Both the position numbers and the translations under genes were made by a program. The notes under the pieces are model-generated. The model was not told the DNA's origin. It worked only from the letters and a program-made list of their open reading frames with translations, and searched no databases. A stretch of DNA of 64,000 nucleotides from Streptomyces calvus (GTDB lineage: Bacteria > Actinomycetota > Actinomycetes > Streptomycetales > Streptomycetaceae). Positions 1 through 7,454 of the stretch are shown in pieces (the stretch's first letter is position 1; each line of letters begins with the position of its first letter). Location of the stretch: positions 1-64,000 of the forward strand of contig NZ_VCNP01000040.1 in the NCBI RefSeq assembly GCF_006782915.1, written 5' to 3'.

Positions 1-68
1 GCCGACTTGCCGCCGGGCCGCGACAGGTGTGCGCTGGTAGGCGGGGGCCAGGAGAGAGGAGTGCTCCC

Positions 69-509
69 ATGGCGCATGCGGCCCCCCGGTCCGGGCGCAC
101 GGCCGAGCGGGCCGGCCCGGCCGACCTCTTCGGTCCGCGGGCCCACCGGGCGGCGAAACTGGCGGTCCCCGTCCTCGTCGGACTGGTGTTCGGCTACTGG
201 GCGGCGGCCAACCGGCGCGACGCGGGGCCGGTCACCGGCTGGAACCTGCTGTTCGGCTTCCTCACCGCGCTGGTGTTCGCCCTGGTCTTCATGGCGCTGC
301 TCGCCCTGGCCCCGAAGCTGCGGCGCGAGATGCACGCGGTGGCCTGGGCCGCCTTCAGCGGCACCGCGGTCGGTTTCCTGTTCAACCAGGCCGACGGGAG
401 CGTGCTCCGGTCCACGGCCCTGGGGCTGGCCGTCGCGGCGGGCGTCTTCGCCGTGATGTTCTACCGCTTCTACACGCACGAGGACGCGGCGGGCCCCCGC
501 ACCGGATGA
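69..509 (+). CDS. Small four-helix integral membrane protein, function unknown
   Basis: Predicted 146-residue cytoplasmic-membrane protein. The ATG is chosen because a purine-rich GGAGAGAGGA lies just upstream; in-frame GTG codons further up have no ribosome binding site. After a basic N-terminus of about 30 residues, four hydrophobic segments are visible at roughly residues 31-46, 58-81, 90-106 and 115-132, separated by short charged loops. No catalytic motif is recognisable and I do not recognise the family. The next gene on the same strand also encodes a membrane protein and starts about 110 bases downstream, so co-transcription is possible. Coding potential is supported by the frame-specific G+C pattern and hydrophobicity; function is open. 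Confidence 0.75.
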   Translation: MAHAAPRSGRTAERAGPADLFGPRAHRAAKLAVPVLVGLVFGYWAAANRRDAGPVTGWNLLFGFLTALVFALVFMALLALAPKLRREMHAVAWAAFSGTAVGFLFNQADGSVLRSTALGLAVAAGVFAVMFYRFYTHEDAAGPRTG

Positions 510-620
510 CGCCTCCCGACCGTCCGGGCCGGGCGGTCGTACCGCCCGTTCGGCCCCGCACCGCACCCGTACGCACGCCCAGCGCTGGCGCGCCCGCCGC
601 CCGGCGCCTTGCCTGGAAGC

Positions 621-1583
621 GTGCCCCCGACCGACCTCCCCCGCCGCGCCCGCCTGCGCAACGCCCTGTCAGCGACGCTGGTCGCCCTCGCCTGCCTGCT
701 CGCGCCCTGCGGCGCCCTCGCCGCCTGGGCGGCGTTCGGGCTGGCCGACACCGGGCGGTACGTCAGCACGATGGCGCCGCTGGCCGCCGACCCGGACGTG
801 CGGGACGCGGTCGCCGACACCGTCGGGGACGAGGCCGTACGGGAGCTGGCCCCCGGTGCGGCGCACACCACGGTCGCCCCGTTCGTCCGGGACGCGGTGC
901 GGTCGTTCACCCGGACCGAGGCGTTCCGCACGGCGTGGGAGGCGGGCAACCGGGCCGTCCACGACGCGGTCCTGCGCGCGCTGCGCGACGACGCGGCCGC
1001 CCACGGCCCGGTCACCGTCGACCTCGCCCCCGTCGCCGCGCAGGTGCGGCAGCGGCTCACCGCCGACCACGTGCCGTTCGCCGACCGCATCCCCGTCGCG
1101 CACACCCGGGTCGCGGTGCTGCCCGCCGACGAGGTGCCCGCGCTCCGGAAGGGCTACCACGTGCTGGACGCCGCCGCGTTCTGGCTGCCGCTCGGGACCG
1201 TCGTGCTCGCCGCCGCCGGGATCGCCGTCGCCGCATGCCGCCGCCGCGCGCTGACCGCCACCGGGCTGGGGACGGCGCTGGGCGGCGCGCTGCTCGCCGT
1301 CGCGGTCGCCGTCGGACGCCACCTCACCCTCGCCGACCTGTCCGACCGTCTGCACCGCCCGGCGGCGGCAGCCGTCTACGACGCCCTCACCGCCACGCTG
1401 CGCACGGCGTCCTGGCTGCTCCTGGCGCTGGGCCTGGCCGTGGCCCTGGCCTCCTGGCTGACCGGCCGCCGCCCGCTCCGCCTCCACCGCACCCCCTCCC
1501 CCACGGCCCCCGCGCCCGCCGCGGTCGCCGCGACCCCCGGATCCGGCACCCCCGCACCCGCCCCGCCCGGCACCCGCGCCTGA
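621..1583 (+). CDS. Integral membrane protein with large extracytoplasmic loop
   Basis: About 320 residues. An N-terminal helix (about residues 17-40) is followed by a soluble region of about 140 residues rich in Asp, Ala and Val. Three more hydrophobic segments lie at about 190-210, 217-235 and 265-290, before a cytoplasmic Pro/Ala-rich tail. This topology suggests a sensor or envelope protein with an outside domain, but no known domain is recognisable. The start is uncertain: GTG at 621 and TTG at 609 are both in frame and neither has a convincing ribosome binding site. It lies between another small membrane protein and a membrane-anchored phosphodiesterase-fold protein. Confidence 0.7.
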   Translation: MPPTDLPRRARLRNALSATLVALACLLAPCGALAAWAAFGLADTGRYVSTMAPLAADPDVRDAVADTVGDEAVRELAPGAAHTTVAPFVRDAVRSFTRTEAFRTAWEAGNRAVHDAVLRALRDDAAAHGPVTVDLAPVAAQVRQRLTADHVPFADRIPVAHTRVAVLPADEVPALRKGYHVLDAAAFWLPLGTVVLAAAGIAVAACRRRALTATGLGTALGGALLAVAVAVGRHLTLADLSDRLHRPAAAAVYDALTATLRTASWLLLALGLAVALASWLTGRRPLRLHRTPSPTAPAPAAVAATPGSGTPAPAPPGTRA

Positions 1584-1710
1584 CCCGCACCCCTCCCGAC
1601 CCGCGGCCCGCGGCCCGCGACCGTCGCAACCCGCCGTCGCCCGGGCTCGTCTTCACCAGCGTGCCCGGGGGAGGATCCGGGCATCACGACGACGAGCGGA
1701 GGGCCGCACG

Positions 1711-2712
1711 GTGGACACCGCCACTGCCGATCCGACGGCCGGCGACGACCGGGCCGGGCGGTCCGGCCGGGGCCGGCGGTCCGGCGTCTGGTGCGCGGCG
1801 CTGCTGTTCGCCGGGGTCAGCGCGGTCGTCGGCTGCCGGATCGCCGACACCGACGGCATCACGCCCGTACCGCAGCTGCTGGCCTTCCTGCCCTGGCTGC
1901 TGGTGCCCACCGCCGCCGGGCTGCTGTGCACCGTGCTCGCCCGGTGGTGGACCGGCGCCGTGTGGGGCGTGGCCCTGCTCGGCCTGCTGGCCTGGTACAT
2001 CGAGCCGTACGGCAGGACGGGCGAGCCGGCCGGGCCGCCCGTCGCCGACCTGCGGGTCCTGACCGCCAACGTGGAGTTCGGCCAGGGCACCGGCGCGCTG
2101 GTCGACGCCGTCCGCCGCGAGGAACCGGACCTCGTGTTCGTCCAGGAATGCGAGTACAGGTGCGCCGCCACGCTGCGGCGGGAGCTGGCCGGCACCCATC
2201 CGCACCGGCAGGCGGTCGAGGGCGGCGGCTCCGCGGGCTCCGTCATCCTCAGCCGCTTCCCGCTCACGGCCCGGGACGCGGTGCCCGGCACCATGGGCAT
2301 GCCCGGTGCCGTCGCCGACGTCGACGGCCACCCCGTACGGCTCCAGCTCGCCCACCCCATGCCGCCGCTCCCCGACCAGGTGGGCCTGTGGCAGCGGGAA
2401 CTCGGCCGGCTGCGCGAGGCGGCCGCCGCCGACCGGGACACCCCGACCGTGCTCGCCGGGGACTTCAACGCCTCCCAGGACCACGCCGCCTTCCGCCGCA
2501 TCCTCGACACCGGGCTGCGCGACGCGGCCCGGCTGGACGGCGCGGACCGGACGCCGACCTGGCCCTCGCGGACCGCCCCGGCGTTCGGCACGCAGATCGA
2601 CCACGTCCTGGTCAGCGAGGAGTTCGCCGCGCAACGCGCCCGCTTCCTCGACCTGCCCGACACCGACCACCGCGCCCTGGTCGTCGACCTCACCCTGCAC
2701 GCCGGCGGGTGA
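1711..2712 (+). CDS. Membrane-anchored endonuclease/exonuclease/phosphatase family protein
   Basis: 333 residues. The GTG start is preceded by GGAGGG at a good distance. Three transmembrane segments (about 25-43, 53-76 and 79-95) anchor a C-terminal EEP-fold domain (about 112-330). The domain shows the family signatures in order: LTANVEFG, QECE, the SRFPL strand, GDFNAS, IDHVLVS and DHRALVVDL. These supply the metal-binding Asn/Glu/Asp and the catalytic His residues of Mg-dependent phosphodiesterases. The likely reaction is hydrolysis of a phosphodiester in a nucleic acid or lipid outside the membrane; the substrate cannot be told. Many Streptomyces carry several such proteins. A tandem-repeat tract follows directly. 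Confidence 0.88.
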   Translation: MDTATADPTAGDDRAGRSGRGRRSGVWCAALLFAGVSAVVGCRIADTDGITPVPQLLAFLPWLLVPTAAGLLCTVLARWWTGAVWGVALLGLLAWYIEPYGRTGEPAGPPVADLRVLTANVEFGQGTGALVDAVRREEPDLVFVQECEYRCAATLRRELAGTHPHRQAVEGGGSAGSVILSRFPLTARDAVPGTMGMPGAVADVDGHPVRLQLAHPMPPLPDQVGLWQRELGRLREAAAADRDTPTVLAGDFNASQDHAAFRRILDTGLRDAARLDGADRTPTWPSRTAPAFGTQIDHVLVSEEFAAQRARFLDLPDTDHRALVVDLTLHAGG

Positions 2713-2761
2713 GACCGGCACACCCGGACCGGCGACAACAGCCCACCCCGGCAGGCGAGCC

Positions 2762-3150
2762 GAAACCGGCGTGCGCCGGCCGGACGACGGGCGCGCGGAA
2801 GCCGGGACGGCACACGCAACGCCCGGGACGCGACGCATACGTGACGCACGGAAGCCGCGACAGACGTGCGGCAGCCGCTGCACGCCCGACGAACGGCGCC
2901 GGAACCGGCGTGCGGCGGCCGACGACGGGCGCGCGGCAGCCGGGACGGCACACGCAACGCCCGGGACGCGACACATACGTGACGCACGGCGGCCGGCACA
3001 GGAAGCCGGAAGCCGCGACAGACGTGCGGCAGCCGGTGCACGCCCGACGAACGGCGCCGAGACCGGCGTGCGCCGACCGGACGACAGACGAGCGGCAGCC
3101 GGGACGGCACACGCAACGCCCGGGACGCGACACATACGTGACGCACGGCG
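2762..3150. repeat. Imperfect tandem repeat, about 2.8 units of 138-159 bp
   Basis: A unit beginning near GAAACCGGCGTGCG recurs at about 2762, 2900 and 3058. The internal landmark GCCGGGACGGCACACGCAACG occurs at 2801, 2939 and 3098, giving periods of 138 and 159 bases. The second unit carries a 21-base insertion containing GGAAGCCGG. The tract fills most of the 540 bases between the EEP gene and the snapalysin stop codon. Open frames run through it on several strands, but they are compositionally unlike neighbouring proteins (Cys/Arg/Val-rich on the minus strand), so I treat it as non-coding. Confidence 0.85.
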
Positions 3151-3255
3151 GCCGGCAGTGCACGGTGGCCGGGACGGGCGGGCGAGGGCCGGGGCAGACG
3201 TGCGGGCCGCCACCGGACGGTGGCGGCCCGTTGGGTCGGCGCGTGGGACCGGCGG

Positions 3256-3933
3256 TCAGCGCCCGGACTTCTCCAGCGCCTTCTCCGCCTTGTCCAGCGC
3301 GGCGGCGAAGCCGTTCGCCCACAGCTGGTTCACCCGGGACCGCTCGGTGGCGTTCGGGTAGGCGTTGGTGCAGGACGGGCCGGGGCCGCCACCGGACATC
3401 AGCTCGCTGCACGGACCCGAGTAGTTGTCCGGCAGGCCGAGCACGTGGCCGGTCTCGTGCGCGGTCACGCGCGTGGAGTCGTAGGTCTGGTTCTGCTGGT
3501 AGTCGAGGAATATGTAGCCGTTGCCGTGCCCGTCGGTGGAGGCGTACGAGCCGCGCGAGTCGTTGCCCTCGTAGTACGCGAAGTCGGCGCCCGAGGTGCC
3601 CGACTGGAGTCTGACGTTCGACACCGAGCTGTTCCAGATCTGGGTGCTGCGGGCTATCTGCGTGGCGAACGAGGGCGCCCGGGAGGCGTCGTAGACGACG
3701 GTGACGGCGGCCGTGCCGGTCGGGTTCGCGGCGCGCTTCTCGGCCGCCGACTTCAGCACCGCCTCGAAGAAGGCGCGGTTGGCCGCGGCCTCCTCCGCGG
3801 AACCGGCGTACGCGGCGACCGGGGCCGCCGCGTCGGGGGCGGTCGCCGCGGAGGCGGGAGCGGTGCCGAGGCCGAGGGCCGTCAGGCCGAGACCGGTGGC
3901 GGCGAGCACGGACAGGGGTGTGCGCATGCGCAT
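3256..3933 (-). CDS. snpA: Snapalysin, secreted small neutral zinc metalloprotease
   Basis: 225-residue preproprotein. A Sec signal peptide spans about residues 1-29 (ending APASA), followed by a short propeptide and a mature domain of about 140 residues. The zinc site HETGHVLGLPD (His159, Glu160, His163, Asp169) is the hallmark of family M7, which uses Asp as the third zinc ligand. Two cysteines (in GPCSEL and GPSCTN) can form the family disulfide. The enzyme cleaves on the amino side of Tyr/Phe in casein-like substrates. The ATG at 3933 is chosen for AGGAG just upstream; a second ATG two codons later is possible. It is divergent from a LysR gene, the classical snpA-snpR arrangement, so LysR activation from the shared intergenic region is expected. 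Confidence 0.96.
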   Translation of the reverse strand: MRMRTPLSVLAATGLGLTALGLGTAPASAATAPDAAAPVAAYAGSAEEAAANRAFFEAVLKSAAEKRAANPTGTAAVTVVYDASRAPSFATQIARSTQIWNSSVSNVRLQSGTSGADFAYYEGNDSRGSYASTDGHGNGYIFLDYQQNQTYDSTRVTAHETGHVLGLPDNYSGPCSELMSGGGPGPSCTNAYPNATERSRVNQLWANGFAAALDKAEKALEKSGR

Positions 3934-4012
3934 GGATGACTCCTGGTGGTGGGGGTGAGTCATGTCATCGGTGAGTGTCCGCGCCCGTACGGCGGCTGTG
4001 ATGATGGCAACC

Positions 4013-4035
4013 GGCGATAGGACCGGCCTATCGCC
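4013..4035. promoter_or_regulatory. LysR-type operator between snpA and snpR
   Basis: Perfect inverted repeat GGCGATAGG-ACCGG-CCTATCGCC with 9-base arms. It contains the LysR T-N11-A signature (T at 4018, A at 4030). It lies 80 bases upstream of snpA and 108 bases upstream of the divergent LysR gene, the expected place for the SnpR activator to bind and control both. The binding role is inferred from symmetry and position. Confidence 0.8.
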
Positions 4036-4143
4036 CCGCTCCGGCCACCCGCTCCGCACGGGCACCGGACGCCCGACTCGGCCCGAACGGGCGGGATTTG
4101 TGTCTCTGGTGAAAGCGGAACTTCCGCTTTACGCTCCCAGTGC

Positions 4144-5085
4144 ATGGAACTGGAGGTCAGGCACCTCAGAGCGCTCTGCGCGATCGCCGACACCGGCAGC
4201 CTGCACCGGGCCGCGCGCCAACTCGGAGTGGCGCAGCCCTCGTTGAGCACGCAGCTGCGGCGCATCGAACAGGAGCTGGGCGGCACGCTGTTCGTCCGCG
4301 CGCGCACCGGCTGCCGCCCCACCCCCCTGGGCCGGCTGGTGCTCAGCCGCGCCCGGCCGCTGGTGACCGAACTGCGCTCCCTGGTCACCGAGGCCCGCGC
4401 CGCCGCGGCCGGCGGCCGGCAGCTGCGCATCGGCTCCACCGCCAGCCGCGCCCTGGCGGGCTGGCTGCGGCGGCTGCGCCGGCACTGCCAGGAGCCCACC
4501 CTGCACATGGACGTCTCCGCCAACGCCCTGCTGCGGATGGTCGCCGACGGCCAGCTCGACGTGGCCTTCGTGCACGAGGTCGAGGGCTGCCCGCTGCGCG
4601 TCCCCGAGGGCCTGAGCATCCGGGTCCTGGTCGAGCGCGAACCGCAGTTCGTCTCCCTGCCGGCCGACCACCCGGCCGCCGCGCACCCGGTCGTCCACCT
4701 GTCCGACCTGGCCGGCGACCGCTGGATGATCGACCCCGCGGTCGACGGCGAATGGGACGCCGTACGGCGGGTCCTGCGCGCCGCCGGCATCAACCCGCGC
4801 GTGCTGCACGGCGACTACCACACCGCCGCGTCCCTGGTCGCCATCGGCGAGGTCGTCACCGTCTGCCAGCCGACCTCGCTGCCCCGCCCCGAGACCGCGG
4901 TGCGCCGGCTGTACGGCGACCCGCTCGGCGTGCGGCTGCTGCTGGCGGCCCGTACGGACACCGAACTGGAGGGCGTCTATCCGGACCTGGTCGAGGCGTA
5001 CCGGGAGGTGGTGGGCCAGGCTCCGGCGTACCGGGAGTGGCTGGAAAGCGGAGGGCCGGGACTTCCCGTCCCGGCCCTCCCGTGA
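4144..5085 (+). CDS. snpR: LysR-family activator of snapalysin
   Basis: 313 residues. The N-terminal winged helix-turn-helix (about residues 3-60, with AARQLGVAQPSLSTQLRRIE as recognition region) and the C-terminal effector-binding domain (about 90-300) are typical LysR. Divergent orientation to snpA and the palindrome between them support its role as the snapalysin activator known from other Streptomyces, with likely autoregulation. The ATG at 4144 sits a few bases after TTTACGCTCCCAGTGC without a strong ribosome binding site, so translation may start from a very short leader. The last codons are part of the terminator hairpin at 5050-5080. The effector is unknown. Confidence 0.92.
   Translation: MELEVRHLRALCAIADTGSLHRAARQLGVAQPSLSTQLRRIEQELGGTLFVRARTGCRPTPLGRLVLSRARPLVTELRSLVTEARAAAAGGRQLRIGSTASRALAGWLRRLRRHCQEPTLHMDVSANALLRMVADGQLDVAFVHEVEGCPLRVPEGLSIRVLVEREPQFVSLPADHPAAAHPVVHLSDLAGDRWMIDPAVDGEWDAVRRVLRAAGINPRVLHGDYHTAASLVAIGEVVTVCQPTSLPRPETAVRRLYGDPLGVRLLLAARTDTELEGVYPDLVEAYREVVGQAPAYREWLESGGPGLPVPALP
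5050..5080 (+). terminator. Hairpin at the 3' end of snpR
   Basis: Perfect inverted repeat GGAGGGCCGGGAC / GTCCCGGCCCTCC with a 5-base loop. It overlaps the last codons of snpR and lies just before the stop of the convergent phoX gene, so it can end transcription in both directions. There is no U-tract, as is usual in Streptomyces. Confidence 0.75.
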
Positions 5086-5106
5086 CACCGCTGCGGAAGC
5101 GACGCG

Positions 5107-7176
5107 TCAGACGCCGATGTCCCGGCCGTCCTCGCGCCACACCGCCACCACGGCCGGCCGGACGTAGGTGCCCGGCCCGTCGGGCCAGGTGCTGGCCGGC
5201 TGGTCCACCGTCGCGCCGTCCACCTCGCCCGGGTGCTGCACGGCGACGAGCACCCGCCGGTCCTGGATGATCGGACCGCAGGTCTCCGCGCCGTTCGGCA
5301 CGGTCAGGAACTGCTTCAGCTCACCGCGCCGGTCGCCGCGCGTGGCGACTCCGAAGAGGCCGTCGTGGGAGCCGAGAGCGGCACCGTCGGTGGAGATCCA
5401 CAGGTTGCCGTGGGCGTCGAAGGCGACGTTGTCCGGGCAGGAGATCGGGCTGACGGACTCCTTCGGGAAACCGGCGAAGTACGTCGCCGGGTCCTCCGGG
5501 TCGCCCGCGACCAGGAACAGCGACCAGGCGAACGTGGTGCTCTCCGGCCGGTTCCAGCGCTCGGTCAGCTCCAGCACGTGGCCGTGCTTGTTGAGGTTGC
5601 GCGGGTTGGCCTCGTCGGCGGCGGCGTAACCGGCCTTGCCGCGGTTGGAGTTGTTGGTGAGGGCGACGTAGACCTTGCCGGTGACCGGGTTGGGCTCGAT
5701 GTCCTCGGGGCGGTCCATCTTGGTGGCGCCCACCTTGTCGCCGGCCAGGCGCGTGAAGACGAACACCTCCTCGGCGGTCATGCCCTCGACGTGCGAGACG
5801 GCGCCGTCGGCGGTGGCGGTGGCCAGCGGGATCCACTGGCCGCTGCCGTCGAACTCGCCGTCCTTCGGCAGCTTGCCGGTGCCGTCGATCTCGATGGCCG
5901 GGGAGTCACCGGTGAGCTTGGCGACGTACAGCGTGCCCTCGTCGAGCAGCGACAGGTTGTGCTCGCGCGCCGAGCGGCTGTTGCCGTGCCGCATCCGCTT
6001 GCTGCTGACGAACTTGTAGAAGTAGTCGAAGCGCTCGTCGTCACCGGAGTACACGACCGGACGCCCGTCGTGCGTCAGCCGCACGGTCGCGGCCTCGTGC
6101 TTGAACCGGCCGAGCGCGGTGTGCTTGCGCGGCACCGAGTCGGGGTCGTACGGGTCGAGCTCGACGACGTACCCGAACCGGTGCACCTCGTTCGGCTCCT
6201 GGGCGACGTCGAACCGCTTGTCGAAACGCTCCCACTTGCGCTCGGTGGCGCCGGTGCCGATGCCGTACCGCTTGTCGGTGGCGCGGCTGCTGTTCGCGAA
6301 GTACTGGTTGAAGTTCTCCTCGCCGTGCAGCGTGGTGCCCCACGGGGTGGTGCCGCCGGAGCAGTTGTTGAGCGTGCCGAGGACCTTGGTGCCGCTCGGG
6401 TCGGCGGAGGTCTTCACCAGGTCGGAGCCGGCGACCGGCCCGGTGAGCCGGAACTCGGAGGTGGCGGTCAGGCGCCGGTTGAGCTGGTGCCGCGGGACGG
6501 GCGTCAGCCTGCCGCTCCTGCGGTCCTCGTCCACCGCGACCACCGAGAAGCCGTGCGCGGCCCAGGCGATCTCCACCTGCTCACGGGTGGGGTTCTCCGG
6601 GTCGTAGTCCCGGAACATCAGGACCTCGTCCGTGTACTCGTGGTTGGCGACCAGCAGCTGGCGGCCGCGCTCGCCGCGCAGCGGCAGCAGCGACAGGAAG
6701 TCGCAGTTGTAGCCGAACTGGCCGGCCTGCGCCTCGGCGCTCTGCTTCTCCGGGTCGAAGGCCGGCGCACCGCGCAGGATGGGCTCGCCCCAGCGGATCA
6801 CGACGTCCTGCCGGTAGCCCTCCGGCACGGTCACGGCGTCGGCGGTGTTCGGCGCAACGGGCGTGAACCGCAGGCCGCGGGCGCCCTGCGGCTTGCGCGA
6901 GCCGCCCTTGGCGGCGGGCGCGGCCTGCGCCTCGGGCGCGGCGGCGACACCGGCCGCACCGGCGCCGGCCGCGGCGACGGTCACGACGGCGGCGGCGCGC
7001 ATCATGGAACGGCGGCTGAGGGCACCGGCGATGACGTCACCGACGTACTCGTTGGAGCTGGTGTTGGGCACCTCGTGGAAGCAGGCGTCACCACACCGGA
7101 AACGACAGGTCATGGCGGACCGGCCGCCGGGGTGAGAACCGGACGGCGTTCCGATCAACGGCAGCAGCTTTCGCAC
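5107..7176 (-). CDS. phoX: PhoX-family Tat-exported alkaline phosphatase
   Basis: About 689 residues. The GTG start is chosen for AAGGAG 8-9 bases upstream; longer in-frame extensions lack one. The N-terminal region has a cytoplasmic leader with Cys residues and then a twin-arginine signal, SRRSMMR at about 54-60, followed by an Ala-rich hydrophobic stretch. The remainder is a DUF839/PhoX beta-propeller, with features such as ANHEYTDEV, NNCSGGTTPWGT, CPDNVAFDAHGNLW and VAVQHPGE. Family members are Ca/Fe phosphatases releasing phosphate from organic phosphates outside the cell. A PHO box about 70 bases upstream predicts activation by PhoP under phosphate limitation. It is convergent with snpR. 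Confidence 0.92.
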   Translation of the reverse strand: MRKLLPLIGTPSGSHPGGRSAMTCRFRCGDACFHEVPNTSSNEYVGDVIAGALSRRSMMRAAAVVTVAAAGAGAAGVAAAPEAQAAPAAKGGSRKPQGARGLRFTPVAPNTADAVTVPEGYRQDVVIRWGEPILRGAPAFDPEKQSAEAQAGQFGYNCDFLSLLPLRGERGRQLLVANHEYTDEVLMFRDYDPENPTREQVEIAWAAHGFSVVAVDEDRRSGRLTPVPRHQLNRRLTATSEFRLTGPVAGSDLVKTSADPSGTKVLGTLNNCSGGTTPWGTTLHGEENFNQYFANSSRATDKRYGIGTGATERKWERFDKRFDVAQEPNEVHRFGYVVELDPYDPDSVPRKHTALGRFKHEAATVRLTHDGRPVVYSGDDERFDYFYKFVSSKRMRHGNSRSAREHNLSLLDEGTLYVAKLTGDSPAIEIDGTGKLPKDGEFDGSGQWIPLATATADGAVSHVEGMTAEEVFVFTRLAGDKVGATKMDRPEDIEPNPVTGKVYVALTNNSNRGKAGYAAADEANPRNLNKHGHVLELTERWNRPESTTFAWSLFLVAGDPEDPATYFAGFPKESVSPISCPDNVAFDAHGNLWISTDGAALGSHDGLFGVATRGDRRGELKQFLTVPNGAETCGPIIQDRRVLVAVQHPGEVDGATVDQPASTWPDGPGTYVRPAVVAVWREDGRDIGV

Positions 7177-7245
7177 GTTTTTCTCTCCTTGGGTGCCCGT
7201 GGTGTCAGCGCGACCGTAGGGGCACATATGTGCGGTAGCCGGGCG

Positions 7246-7267
7246 CCCGGGTGAACGGAGAGTGAAC
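7246..7267 (-). promoter_or_regulatory. PHO box (PhoP binding direct repeat) for phoX
   Basis: Read on the minus strand there are two consecutive 11-base units, GTTCACTCTCC and GTTCACCCGGG. The two GTTCAC cores are exactly 11 bases apart, the spacing of Streptomyces PHO-box direct repeats. The element lies about 70 bases upstream of the phoX start, consistent with PhoR-PhoP activation at low phosphate. Confidence 0.85.
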
Positions 7268-7348
7268 CTGCGGCAGCGTTCGGGAAGTTGCGCATGAGAA
7301 CGGCGGTACGAGCCTCGCCGACCGGTTCGCCCTCTTGACATCTTCGGT

Positions 7349-7386
7349 CCCGCAAACCCAACCCTGCCCAAGATCACCTTTGCGGG
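7349..7386. promoter_or_regulatory. Inverted repeat and possible promoter upstream of the vWA gene
   Basis: CCCGCAAA at 7349-7356 and TTTGCGGG at 7379-7386 form 8-base arms around 22 bases. A TTGACA hexamer at 7335-7340 could be a -35 element, but no clear -10 at the right distance was found. It sits in the divergent region between phoX and the vWA gene; operator or attenuator role is speculative. Confidence 0.35.
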
Positions 7387-7454
7387 CCGCTAACCTTACG
7401 TGTCCGTCCTGGCCAGGGATTGACGGGCATCAACTCACGCGAAGGGTTGCGCAC

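Noticed and set aside
2690..3412. Minus-strand frame with repeated CVTYVSRPGRCVCRPG segments
   Set aside because: Looks like a repeat protein, but it follows DNA repeats with periods of 138 and 159, lacks a start signal, and other frames are equally open.
5233..7254. Plus-strand open frame of 673 codons opposite phoX
   Set aside because: phoX has a Tat signal, family motifs, ribosome binding site and PHO box; the opposite frame has none.
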